50,690 bases of DNA, taken from contig WYAZ01000192.1 of assembly GCA_011526105.1 (NCBI GenBank), positions 1 to 50,690 of the forward strand. The letters are read 5' to 3'. The notes beneath the pieces are model-generated. The model searched no databases, was not told the origin of the DNA, and worked only from the letters and a program-made list of their open reading frames with translations. Position numbers and translations under genes: made by a program. This document shows, piece after piece, positions 33,391 to 41,931 of this stretch (positions are counted from its first letter, which is position 1; every line of letters starts with the position of its first letter). This DNA is from Deltaproteobacteria bacterium (lineage in GTDB: Bacteria > Myxococcota > Kuafuiibacteriia > Kuafuiibacteriales > Kuafuiibacteriaceae).

Positions 33391-34597
33391 TCAAAAGCGT
33401 ATCCTCTGGCTGACCGGGGTCGGACACGGCCTCGGTCACGCCTGGGAGCTCGTCTTTCCCGCGGTGGCCATTCCGATGGCCGCCGACCTCGGGCTCTCCT
33501 TCGGAGAGACGCTCGAGCTCGCGTTCCCGCTCTATCTCTTGTTCGGTGTCGGGGCCCCGCTCGCGGGCTACCTCACGGACCACCTCGGCGGGCGACGTGT
33601 GCTCCTGATCTGTCTGACTCTGGGTGGGCTCTCGGGCCTGCTCTTGTCCGCGACCTCCGGGAAGGTCCCGCTCATGGCGGCCTTCGGCGGGCTCGGCCTC
33701 GCCGCATCGCTGTATCACCCCGCAGGGCTCGGGCTGCTCTCACATCGCTTCCCCAAGAAGACCGGATGGGCCCTTGGCATCAACGGCATGGCCGGCAACG
33801 TGGGCATCGCGCTCACGCCGGTGCTCGCGGGCGCCTGCGCTTCGCTCTGGGGCTGGCGCTGGGCGTATGTCCTGTTCGCGGTCCCCGGCTTGCTCGGCGC
33901 GCTCTTCTTCTTCTTCTGGGGCTTCGAGGACGGACCGGAGCACCACGAAGTCGAAAAGGCGACCGAGAAGGCGGGCATCGACTGGGCGGCGATCGGACTC
34001 CTGGTCTTCGCGATGATGATCGCCGGGCTCGCTTATCGCATCCACACGCTCGTGGTGCCGGCGCTCCTGCAAGAGCGCTTGCCGGGCCTCGAGGCTTTTG
34101 TGGCGAGTCTGCCCGGCGCGAGTTCTTTGAGCAGCGTGAGGAACCTCGGCGCGACCTTCCTCACGTCCTTGGCGTACATGATGGGGCTCCTTGGTCAGTG
34201 GATGGGGGGCAAGATCGCAGACTCGCGCTCGCTGGTGCTCTCCTATATTGGCTTTCACCTCGGCGCGCTTCCGCTGGTGCTGGTGGCGGCCTTCGCCTTT
34301 GGCCCCGCCTTGGTTGTGGTGCTTTTTCTCTACCTATTCTTCGCCTTCGGCATGCAGCCGGCCGAAAACAGCCTGGTGGCGAAGATGAGCCCGCCGCGGC
34401 TTCGCGGTCGTGCCTATGCGGCCAAGTTCGTCGTCACCTTTGGCATCGGCTCGCTCGGCATCTACGTGGTTCAGTGGCTCGAACCACTGGGGGGGCTCGG
34501 GGCTTCACTCGCCGCCTCGGCCGGGCTAGAGGTGCTGCTCGTGCTGAGCGCGGGTCTGCTCTGGCTGAGGCTCCGGCGCACGGGGCGCTCTCTCTAG
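33368..34597 (+). CDS. Major facilitator superfamily transporter
   Basis: About 409 residues from the ATG at 33368 (MEAEAVSDQKR), inside the 3' end of the nucleotidase gene. Upstream in-frame sequence is not membrane-like. About 12 hydrophobic segments are seen. The MFS loop 2-3 signature appears as GYLTDHLGGRRVLL. The first helices contain GHGLGHAWELVFPA and the fifth GINGMAGNVGIALTP. The substrate is unknown. Overlap with the 5'-nucleotidase gene suggests import of a product such as a nucleoside, but the sequence does not prove that. It is followed by plsX after 55 bp. Confidence 0.88.
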   Translation: MEAEAVSDQKRILWLTGVGHGLGHAWELVFPAVAIPMAADLGLSFGETLELAFPLYLLFGVGAPLAGYLTDHLGGRRVLLICLTLGGLSGLLLSATSGKVPLMAAFGGLGLAASLYHPAGLGLLSHRFPKKTGWALGINGMAGNVGIALTPVLAGACASLWGWRWAYVLFAVPGLLGALFFFFWGFEDGPEHHEVEKATEKAGIDWAAIGLLVFAMMIAGLAYRIHTLVVPALLQERLPGLEAFVASLPGASSLSSVRNLGATFLTSLAYMMGLLGQWMGGKIADSRSLVLSYIGFHLGALPLVLVAAFAFGPALVVVLFLYLFFAFGMQPAENSLVAKMSPPRLRGRAYAAKFVVTFGIGSLGIYVVQWLEPLGGLGASLAASAGLEVLLVLSAGLLWLRLRRTGRSL

Positions 34598-34652
34598 CGC
34601 AAATCCTCGGACGTGACTTGCCTCGGGGCCGCGGCGAACGCAGGATTCGCCC

Positions 34653-35672
34653 GTGGCGCGGGTAGCGGTCGATGCGATGGGGGGAGACGACGCCCCCAAG
34701 GCGATCGTGGCGGGGGCCGCACAGGCCTCACTCGACACTGGGGCGCACATCGTGCTCGTCGGCGAGCGCGCGGCCATCGAGGCCGAGCTGGCATTGGTGA
34801 AACACGACGCTTCGCGCATCGAGATCCTCGAGGCCGATGGCGTCATCCCGATGGACGCGAAGCCACGCGAGGCCCTCGACGCGATGCCGGATGCCTCTTT
34901 GCCTCGGGCCGCTCGCTGCGTGGCCGAAGGTGGGGCCGACGCGCTCGTGTCCGCGGGCAATACCGGGGCGGTGATCTTGAGCTGCGCCCGTCACTTCGAG
35001 CGCATCGCCGGCGTGCGCCGGACCGCGCTGGCCGCGGTGGTGCCCACCGAGCAGCTCCGCGGCAACAAGAACGACCCATTCAGCCTGCTCCTCGACGTAG
35101 GGGCGAACATTCGAGTGGAGGCCGGTGACCTCGTGAGCTTTGCGCTCATGGGCGCGGCGTACTCGAGGGTCATCAGCAAGAATCAGAACCCCTCGGTGGG
35201 GCTCCTCAACAACGGCTCGGAGGCGACCAAAGGGCCCGAGGAGATCATCGAGGCGCACGCTCGCTTGAAGGCGCTGGCCTGCATCAACTTCATCGGGAAC
35301 GTGGAAGGCGTGGACATCTCGCGTGGCACCGCCGACGTCGTCATCACGGACGGCTTCACCGGCAACGTCGTGCTCAAGATGCTCGAAGGGGTGTCTGAGA
35401 CCGTCATGCGCATCGCGCGTCACGCCTACGAAGACCGCCTGAGCTGGAAGCTCGCGTTGGGTCTCCTCAAAGGCGGCATTCAACAGCTCAAGAGCGTCAC
35501 GGACTGGCAGCAGTACGGGGGCGCACCGGTCTTGGGCTTTCAACACATCTGCATCAAGGCGCATGGCCGCTCCGGTCCCCGGGCGATTCGCAACGCCATT
35601 CGCGTCGCGGAGAACTGCGTGAAGAACGAGCTCATGGCGAAGATTCAGCGCGACGTGGAGTCGGTTCAATGA
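34653..35672 (+). CDS. plsX: Phosphate acyltransferase PlsX
   Basis: 339 residues from a GTG start. The diagnostic N-terminus VAVDAMGGDDAPKAIVAGA is followed by SAGNTGAVIL, GLLNNGSEATKGPE, FIGNVEGVDI and ITDGFTGNVVLKMLEG. PlsX converts acyl-ACP to acyl-phosphate, the donor for glycerol-3-phosphate acylation by PlsY at the start of phospholipid synthesis. The usual partners rpmF and fabH are not adjacent. Its stop overlaps the start of the ArsC-like gene (ATGA at 35669-35672), so the two are translationally coupled. Confidence 0.97.
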   Translation: MARVAVDAMGGDDAPKAIVAGAAQASLDTGAHIVLVGERAAIEAELALVKHDASRIEILEADGVIPMDAKPREALDAMPDASLPRAARCVAEGGADALVSAGNTGAVILSCARHFERIAGVRRTALAAVVPTEQLRGNKNDPFSLLLDVGANIRVEAGDLVSFALMGAAYSRVISKNQNPSVGLLNNGSEATKGPEEIIEAHARLKALACINFIGNVEGVDISRGTADVVITDGFTGNVVLKMLEGVSETVMRIARHAYEDRLSWKLALGLLKGGIQQLKSVTDWQQYGGAPVLGFQHICIKAHGRSGPRAIRNAIRVAENCVKNELMAKIQRDVESVQ

Positions 35673-36016
35673 AGATGTACGGGTACAAGGGCTGCGGCAC
35701 CTGCAAGAAGGCCAACAAGTGGTTGGCGGACAACGGGGTGGAGCTGGCGGAGATCCCCATTCGGGAGACTCCGCCGAGCCTGGCGGAGCTGAAGCGCATG
35801 CTGGGCTACATGGGCGGTGACTTGAAGAAGCTCTTCAACACCTCCGGCGGCGACTACCGCACGCTCGGGATCTCCGAGAAGCTCCCGAAGCTCAGCGAGA
35901 GTGAAGCATTGTCGCTGCTCGCCTCCAACGGGAACCTGGTGAAGCGGCCATTCCTCCTCACCAAGAAAGGCGGAACGGTCGGCTTCAAGCCCGAGGTTTG
36001 GGCGGATCTCTTCTAG
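35669..36016 (+). CDS. ArsC/Spx-family thioredoxin-fold protein
   Basis: 115 residues with the N-terminal redox motif YGYKGCGTCKKA (Cys9, Cys12) and the ArsC-family pattern TSGGDYR, then LVKRPFLLT. Length and motifs fit the YffB/Spx-like branch rather than true arsenate reductase. Some of these proteins bind RNA polymerase or act as glutathione-dependent reductases. It is coupled to plsX by a 4-bp overlap. Its stop overlaps the convergent dienelactone hydrolase gene by 4 bp (CTAG). Confidence 0.9.
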   Translation: MKMYGYKGCGTCKKANKWLADNGVELAEIPIRETPPSLAELKRMLGYMGGDLKKLFNTSGGDYRTLGISEKLPKLSESEALSLLASNGNLVKRPFLLTKKGGTVGFKPEVWADLF

Positions 36017-36807
36017 CGTGTGATCTTCTTCAAGAAGACATCGAGCGCGGCCCAGCTCTTCTTGTCTGCGTCGGCGTTGTACTCGAGCGGGAGCTCGAAC
36101 TTCTTGCCGTTCGCGGTGGCCTCGGGGCTGGTGAAGGCGTGTTTTGCGCCCGGATAGCCGTGGTACTCGAGGTCCACGCCGGCGTCCTTCATCTCCTTCT
36201 TGAAGGCCGCGAGGACCTCGGCCGACACAAAGGGATCGGCCTCGCCGTGCGCCACGAACACTTTGGCTTTGACCGCGCCCTTCTTGGCCGGAGTCTGTGC
36301 GGCGAGGCTGCCGTGGAAGCTCGCCACCCCCAATAGGTCTTGGCCGCTGCGCGCCATCTCGAGCACCACGCCGCCGCCGAAGCAGTAACCCACCGCCGCG
36401 ATCTTCTTCTTGTCGGTGTTTGAATCGGCCTCGAGCACGGCCTTGGCCGCCAAAAACCGCGCTGCGGCCACGCCCTTCTCCTTCATGACCGCGCCGGCGA
36501 ACTCACCGGCGGTCTTCGGGTGGTCGGCGGTCTTTCCGTTGCCATACATGTCGACCGCGAGCGCGACATAGCCCATTTCCGCGAGTTGCCGGGCGCGCTT
36601 GCGAACGTACTCGTTGTGGCCCCACCACTCATGGACCACGAGGATTCCGGGCCGGGTTCCCTTCTTGGCGTCGTCCCAGGCCATGAAGCCCTTCATCTTC
36701 AGGCCGTTGGCCTCGTAGGTGACTTCTTTCGTTTGAACAGCGGCGTGAAGGGGTGCGGCGAGAAGGATGGTCAGGCCAAAGAGACCGAGTGTGTGTGCGA
36801 GCTTCAT
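36013..36807 (-). CDS. Secreted dienelactone-hydrolase-family enzyme
   Basis: About 264 residues from the ATG at 36807, chosen because it opens a cleavable signal peptide (LFGLTILLAAPLHAA). The alpha/beta-hydrolase catalytic set is complete: Cys142 (GYCFGGGV), Asp191 (HGEADPFVS) and His223 (GAKHAF), with Glu60 in VVHEWWGHN. The Cys nucleophile and the Glu are typical of dienelactone hydrolases, which open lactone rings. The secreted location suggests a broader esterase or hydrolase role rather than chlorocatechol breakdown. No catabolic partners are adjacent. Confidence 0.9.
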   Translation of the reverse strand: MKLAHTLGLFGLTILLAAPLHAAVQTKEVTYEANGLKMKGFMAWDDAKKGTRPGILVVHEWWGHNEYVRKRARQLAEMGYVALAVDMYGNGKTADHPKTAGEFAGAVMKEKGVAAARFLAAKAVLEADSNTDKKKIAAVGYCFGGGVVLEMARSGQDLLGVASFHGSLAAQTPAKKGAVKAKVFVAHGEADPFVSAEVLAAFKKEMKDAGVDLEYHGYPGAKHAFTSPEATANGKKFELPLEYNADADKKSWAALDVFLKKITR

Positions 36808-36871
36808 GGGCTCGACATACAAAAGATCGGGCCCGATGTCGATTCGGCTCAAAAGAGGGCGTGAGGCGCCT

Positions 36872-37591
36872 CTAGAGACTTTGAGCGAGCGCGATCAGCT
36901 CATCCAAGCGGGTGATCCGATGCGGGGTCTCGAGGCGCTGCCTACGGTCGATGACATAGGCATGGATGCCGAGCGCACGCGCGGGGTCCAGGTCGAGGTC
37001 TTCCCGGTCACCCACGTAGAGGATCTCTTCCGGAGCAAGCTGCACCCGTTCAATCGCGATCTCGTAGAGCCTCCGGTCGGGCTTCTCTCGACCCTCGAAG
37101 CAGGACACGACGAGCTCCTCGAAGTACTGACGCAGGTCGAGTCGTTCGAGCAGAGCCGGCAGCCGCTGGTCCCAGTTCGAGAGCACCCCTAGCCTCAGCC
37201 CCTTCGCCTGAAACGCGTCGAGCGTCATGCGCGCGTCTTCGTAGACGTGCCAGGCGCTCTTTCGCTCGAAGGCCGCCCAGCACGCGAGAAACACCGCCTC
37301 TTCATCACCGCTGAACTGCACGTCGGCGAGCACGCGGTAGACGAGCTTTCGCCACCAATCGAGGTTCTCTTCTTCGGTCTTGGCGAGCGTCAGGGCCCGA
37401 CGACCCAGCGCGGCGATGTGGGCCGACCACTGGCGACGAAACGCAGCTTCGATCGCCTCCGGTGAGGCGGTCAGGCCGAACGGCGCGCCGGCCTCCGCGT
37501 ACACCCGCCCCACCGTCGGGGTGGGATCGAGGAGGGTGCCGCCCACGTCGAAGTACGCGAAACGAATCACCAAAGCACTCGAGCACACCAT
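36872..37591 (-). CDS. HAD-superfamily hydrolase (REG2/HDHD3-like)
   Basis: About 239 residues from the ATG at 37591 (MVCSSALVIR). Motif I reads FAYFDVGGTLLD, with nucleophile Asp15; the second Asp of the usual DxDxT is replaced by Gly. This DVGGT form is found in REG2/HDHD3-type HAD proteins, so activity may be altered rather than absent. Motif II is LGVLSNWD, the motif III Lys is in EGREKPDRR, and motif IV is VGDREDLDLDPARALG. A helical cap lies between motifs I and II. The substrate cannot be predicted. It is divergent from the exosortase operon, with 110 bp between starts. Confidence 0.9.
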   Translation of the reverse strand: MVCSSALVIRFAYFDVGGTLLDPTPTVGRVYAEAGAPFGLTASPEAIEAAFRRQWSAHIAALGRRALTLAKTEEENLDWWRKLVYRVLADVQFSGDEEAVFLACWAAFERKSAWHVYEDARMTLDAFQAKGLRLGVLSNWDQRLPALLERLDLRQYFEELVVSCFEGREKPDRRLYEIAIERVQLAPEEILYVGDREDLDLDPARALGIHAYVIDRRQRLETPHRITRLDELIALAQSL

Positions 37592-37701
37592 GAAGCCGGG
37601 GTCGCGGGCAAGCCGCTGCCACAGCTTTGCCACAACACTTCCATGAGCTCTCCCCGCGCTGGCCCCGGCGTCTTCAAGGCTCGCGTGTACCAAGGAAGGA
37701 G

Positions 37702-39138
37702 ATGCGCGGGCTGTTCATCATCGGGGCGTGGCTGCTGCTGCATGCGCCTCTTCTGGCCTGGTTCGGTCGGACGTTCTCCCACACCAGCTTTCGCCTCAAC
37801 GCGTTCCTCCTGATCGGCGCGGCGTCCATCCTCGCGTGGCGCGTTCGGCGAGCACCCCTGGCCACGCTCTCGCTCGTGCCTCGGCAGAACCGGCTCGCGC
37901 TCTTGCTCGCGGCGCTGTGTGGAGGCCTCGGCCTCATCTCGCGCCGATTCATCGACGTACAAATGATCGAGGCGCCGCTGTTCCTGCTCGGCACCTGGGC
38001 GGTGCTCGGCCTCTTCGCCGAACGCTCCGCTTGGCGCCGGGCATTGGTGCCGACCTTGGTCTTCATCTCGGTGTTGCCGTTTGGAGCGCAGGCCGACGCC
38101 TACGCCGGCTTCATGGCGCGCGTGTTCTCCGCGAAGGTCGCGGCTTCGATCCTCGGTGCTTTTGGAGCGCCCTCGATGAGCGCGGAGACCGTGCTCGTCT
38201 TCGAGAACGGCATCGCGCAGATCGATGCGCCCTGCAGTGGCCTCCGTTCGCTGTGGATGGGTGCGGTGGTGTTTCTGATGGCGCTGTGGGTCGAGGGTCG
38301 GCGCCTCGGTCTCGCCGCCGCAGCGGGCTTTGTGCTTCTGCTCGCGCTCCTCATCACCGCCAACGTGGTCCGCGTCGTCCTCATCATCGCGGTCGCGGTG
38401 GTGCTCGAGCAGCCCGTCATGGCCGAGATCATTCACGTCCCGGTCGGGCTCATCGGCTTCTGTCTGGCGATCGCCGCCCCGCTCTGGCTGCTGCATCTCG
38501 GGCATGAGGTGCGCCCGCCGCCCACGAGCCTCAACCCCAGTCCCGCCCTGTCGCGTCGCTTCGCGCTGGCTTTGTCGCTGCTCATGGTTCTGGGTGGCCT
38601 CTTCTCGTCCCCGAGGCCGGTCATCGCTCGGGCGCCGGGGGCGTATGAGCTCTCCGTCCCCGCGGAGTGGAAGCCAGAACGCATCGAGCTCACGTCCGCG
38701 GAGTCCGACTTGCTCGCGAGGTTCGCCCAGGGCCGCGTCGCCAAGCTGCGACTGTCCATGGGCTCGGCCCGCGCGGCGGTGCTCTTCGTCGAGAGCCACT
38801 CCTGGCGTTCACACCACCCGCCCGAGCTGTGCTTGGCGGGCTCAGGGCATCAGCTTCACGACGTGAGCGAGCAGAGCATCACGGACGACTTCGCGATTCG
38901 ATTCGCGCGGCTGGATGATGGCTCGCAGCATCATGCCTCCTGGTTTCAGTCCGGCGAGACCACCCACGCCGATCTCGTCGACCGCATCCTCGCGCAGTTC
39001 TCCGGTCCGGGCGCCTCCTTCGTGATGATCTCGGTCGTCACCGATGGCTTCGATGGGCCCCACGACCCCGCCTTCATCCAGTTTCTCACCGAGCTTCGGG
39101 CACGTGTCGCTCGAGCACAAAAGGAGTCCTCGTCATGA
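37702..39138 (+). CDS. Exosortase fused to an EpsI-like domain
   Basis: About 478 residues from the ATG at 37702, preceded by AAGGAAGGAG. About eight to nine membrane helices fill residues 1-270. The exosortase catalytic triad is Cys178 (IDAPCSGLRSLWMG), Arg224 (ITANVVRVVL) and His245 (IIHVPVGLIGF). From about residue 290 a final membrane segment leads to a periplasmic domain with SWRSHHPPELCLAGSGHQ, the His-Pro-Cys hallmark of EpsI/DUF3485. The enzyme should cleave PEP-CTERM tails, and the next gene encodes such a protein. The stop overlaps the substrate gene start (ATGA). I cannot assign the exact subtype (XrtO, XrtN or another) from sequence alone. Confidence 0.92.
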   Translation: MRGLFIIGAWLLLHAPLLAWFGRTFSHTSFRLNAFLLIGAASILAWRVRRAPLATLSLVPRQNRLALLLAALCGGLGLISRRFIDVQMIEAPLFLLGTWAVLGLFAERSAWRRALVPTLVFISVLPFGAQADAYAGFMARVFSAKVAASILGAFGAPSMSAETVLVFENGIAQIDAPCSGLRSLWMGAVVFLMALWVEGRRLGLAAAAGFVLLLALLITANVVRVVLIIAVAVVLEQPVMAEIIHVPVGLIGFCLAIAAPLWLLHLGHEVRPPPTSLNPSPALSRRFALALSLLMVLGGLFSSPRPVIARAPGAYELSVPAEWKPERIELTSAESDLLARFAQGRVAKLRLSMGSARAAVLFVESHSWRSHHPPELCLAGSGHQLHDVSEQSITDDFAIRFARLDDGSQHHASWFQSGETTHADLVDRILAQFSGPGASFVMISVVTDGFDGPHDPAFIQFLTELRARVARAQKESSS

Positions 39139-41861
39139 CCACAACGACCTCACCTGCGATGACCATGCTCGCTCGCTTGCTCTTCTTCGGCTGGAACGGG
39201 CTCTTCCTCTGCACCATGGGTGCGGGTTTTGTGCCCATGGTTTGGTGGACCCTCATGCAGGACAGCCTGGAGGGGCGCGTCCCGCTCGACTTCGTCATCT
39301 TCTCCAACATCGCCGTACTCATCCCCGTCGCTGCGACCGCCCTGGGCGTGAAGCTGTGGCGCAGCCCGTGGCGCCTCATGCGACTCTTCTACTGCGTGGA
39401 GCTCCCGCTGTTTGTGGTGTGCCTCTATCGGCTCTTCGGGATCCACGAGCTCACGCTCGGCTCGTCGGTGCTCTTTGGCTTCATCGGGCTGGGCGCGCTC
39501 GGTCAGCTCCACACCCTCTTGCGGGTGGCTCCTCCGGCCGGGGCCTGGCGCTATCTCGACCTGATGCTCCGCACGACTAGCCTCATGGCCTCGCTCTACG
39601 TCGCGCTGCTCGCTTCGTTTTTTGTCATTCCCACGCTCTTTGTACTGTTCGAGATCACCGGCCGGGCGATGTTTCTGATTCTTCCGATGGCGCTACTCGC
39701 GCTCAGCGGTGTTGTTCTCCTGCTCTGGCCGGTGGTCTCGGTGGTGGCGAGCGCACGCGGGTACTGGTCGGCGGTGCGGCTCGTCTTGCGCAGCCGCGCG
39801 CATGGGGGGCTACGGGCCGCCCTCGTGACCGCATCCGCAGCGGGCCTCGTGTGGCTCGCCTTCTCATCACTTCCAGCGCAGCCCCAACGTCGCGTGCGGG
39901 ATGCTTTGTCGGCCGAGGTCGGTCAGAACGACGCGGCCCGATTGAAGCTCATGAGCCAACGAGAGCTGCTTCGCGCCGGGCTCGTGAACGCGTACCTTGC
40001 GCGATACCGCTACGTGGAAAATCGAAGCACCAGCGAGGGTGCGGTCCGCTCGGCCTACTGGCACACGGTGGGGATTCCGCTCGAGTACGCCGAGACGATC
40101 CAGGGATGGTGGAACTGGTGGGTCTCGCCGCTGCTTTACGACGGCGACTTCTACGAAGACCGCGCTTGGGCCACCACGACCTACGGCGAGATCTTCGACG
40201 CGCCGATTGAACGCGCCGAGCGAGAAGCGCTTCTCGCCGCGATCTCCGCGACGTTTCGCCGAGAAGACCGCGAGGCGGGGCTGCTCGACGTGGATCGGCG
40301 CCGGGTCTTGCTCGTGAAGCAGGAGATTCAGGTGCAGGAGAGCGAAGGATTCGCCGACGTCGAGATTCACGAGGTCTATGAGAACCAGACCTACGATCAG
40401 GAGGAGATCTCGTATCACTTCAGCCTCCCCGAGAGCGCGGTCATCACCGGGTTGTGGCTCGGAGAAACCGAAGATCTCGAAAGCCGATATCGCTTTGTGG
40501 TCGCACCTCGCGGGGCGGCGCAGGCGGTCTACAAGGCGGAGGTTCAGCGGCGTGTGGACCCAGCGCTCCTCGAACAAGTGGGGCCACGGCAGTATCGGCT
40601 GCGCGCCTTTCCCATCCCGCCGCGCGTCTATGATCGCAGGGCCAGCGCGGACGCGCCCCGGATGCACCTCTGGATGAGCTACCGCACCCTCCCCGAAGGT
40701 GATCGCTGGCCGCTCCCTGTGCTCGGTGAGAAGCGCAACGTCTATTTTGAGAAGAGCTCGGAACGCACGCTCAACGGCAAGGTCTGGCGCTCGGCGGAGG
40801 CCTGGATGCCCGAGGAAGAGAGGCGCCACGGGTCGAGCTTCGAGTCGACCCGACTCGTGGACCTCGGAGACAACACGGTGATGCGAGTGCGTCCTGCGCT
40901 CGTTCCGTCCGTGGCGCCCACGCTCGCCGGGCACACGCTCGTGGTCATCGATCGCTCCTACAGCATGGCAGCGCACTCTGCGGCCGTGGCGCAGGCCGTC
41001 TCCGCGCTGGAGGCGGCGGCGTCGGGTCACGGTACACTCCGGTACGTACTCGGTCCCACCCACGGTCGGCCGGAGCCCGAGGCGGTCACCCACGTCGATC
41101 CGCGCGAGCTCGCCTTCTTTGGCTCGAGTCGATCGAAAGACCTCGTGCGCGCGATGGCGTCGGAGCTGAAGGCAGAACGCTTCGATGCCGTGTTTGTGCT
41201 GACCGACGAAGGCACCTACGAGCACGAGAGTGATCAACAAGAGAAGCGCGACCTCGGTGTCCCCGCCTACTGGGTCCATCTGGGCGGTCGGCTGCCGCTC
41301 GCCTACGACGACAGCACGATGGAGACGATACAGCGGCGCGGCGGGGCCGCGGTCACCTCGGTCCGCGAGGCGCTGCTGCGAATCGACGCCGGACGCGAAA
41401 GCTCGGAGACCTTCGTCTCGATGGCGGACGGATTCATCTTCGAGCTCTCGACCCCCGATGGCACCGAAGAGACCGGCCCAATGGCGGCCCTCGCGGCGCG
41501 TCAGCTGGTCTCGGGGGCCACACGCACCGGCCGCGCCGAGGGGCTCGCGGGGCTCGATCGCATGCACGCGGTGGCGAAGCGCTTCGAGATCGTCACACCC
41601 TATTCGTCGATGCTGGTGCTCGTCGAAGACCGACAGCGCAAAGCGCTCGCAGCGGCCGAGCGCGCCGATGATCGTTTTGATCGCGAGGTCGAGCGAGGCC
41701 TCGAGCACGGCGGACCCAACATCACCGGTACGCCGGAGCCCGAGGAGTGGGCGCTGTTCTTCTTTGGCCTCGCCCTCGCGTACCTGGCCTCGAAGCGACC
41801 GTCTCACAAGTGGTCCCTTGCGGCTTTTCCGCGGCGACCTCGTGTTCGCTGCAGTCGATGA
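39135..41861 (+). CDS. VIT/von Willebrand A membrane protein with PEP-CTERM tail
   Basis: 908 residues. The first ~240 hold about six membrane helices, then a periplasmic helical part. A VIT-type domain spans about residues 390-530 (VYENQTYDQEEISYHFSLPES, then YKAEVQRRVDPALLEQVGP; here split). A vWA domain has a MIDAS motif at Asp606/Ser608/Ser610 (VVIDRSYSM) and VFVLTDEGTYEH. The C-terminus is GTPEPEEWALFFFGLALAYLASKR, with PEP at 867-869, a hydrophobic helix and a basic stop. About 20 extra residues follow. The architecture matches the known PEP-CTERM integral membrane protein family (TIGR02921-like, from memory). It is the obvious substrate of the coupled exosortase; adhesion or signalling at the envelope is inferred. 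Confidence 0.88.
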   Translation: MTTTTSPAMTMLARLLFFGWNGLFLCTMGAGFVPMVWWTLMQDSLEGRVPLDFVIFSNIAVLIPVAATALGVKLWRSPWRLMRLFYCVELPLFVVCLYRLFGIHELTLGSSVLFGFIGLGALGQLHTLLRVAPPAGAWRYLDLMLRTTSLMASLYVALLASFFVIPTLFVLFEITGRAMFLILPMALLALSGVVLLLWPVVSVVASARGYWSAVRLVLRSRAHGGLRAALVTASAAGLVWLAFSSLPAQPQRRVRDALSAEVGQNDAARLKLMSQRELLRAGLVNAYLARYRYVENRSTSEGAVRSAYWHTVGIPLEYAETIQGWWNWWVSPLLYDGDFYEDRAWATTTYGEIFDAPIERAEREALLAAISATFRREDREAGLLDVDRRRVLLVKQEIQVQESEGFADVEIHEVYENQTYDQEEISYHFSLPESAVITGLWLGETEDLESRYRFVVAPRGAAQAVYKAEVQRRVDPALLEQVGPRQYRLRAFPIPPRVYDRRASADAPRMHLWMSYRTLPEGDRWPLPVLGEKRNVYFEKSSERTLNGKVWRSAEAWMPEEERRHGSSFESTRLVDLGDNTVMRVRPALVPSVAPTLAGHTLVVIDRSYSMAAHSAAVAQAVSALEAAASGHGTLRYVLGPTHGRPEPEAVTHVDPRELAFFGSSRSKDLVRAMASELKAERFDAVFVLTDEGTYEHESDQQEKRDLGVPAYWVHLGGRLPLAYDDSTMETIQRRGGAAVTSVREALLRIDAGRESSETFVSMADGFIFELSTPDGTEETGPMAALAARQLVSGATRTGRAEGLAGLDRMHAVAKRFEIVTPYSSMLVLVEDRQRKALAAAERADDRFDREVERGLEHGGPNITGTPEPEEWALFFFGLALAYLASKRPSHKWSLAAFPRRPRVRCSR

Positions 41862-41931
41862 TGACAGAGCCGGGCTCGGGGCTGGCGCCAGTTGGAGCCT
41901 CCCGTCCGCCATCCTGTGGTAGATTCGCCAA

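Noticed and set aside
35669-36016. True arsenate reductase (ars operon)
   Set aside because: No ars regulator or efflux gene, and the protein is coupled to plsX; the Spx/YffB-like branch fits better.
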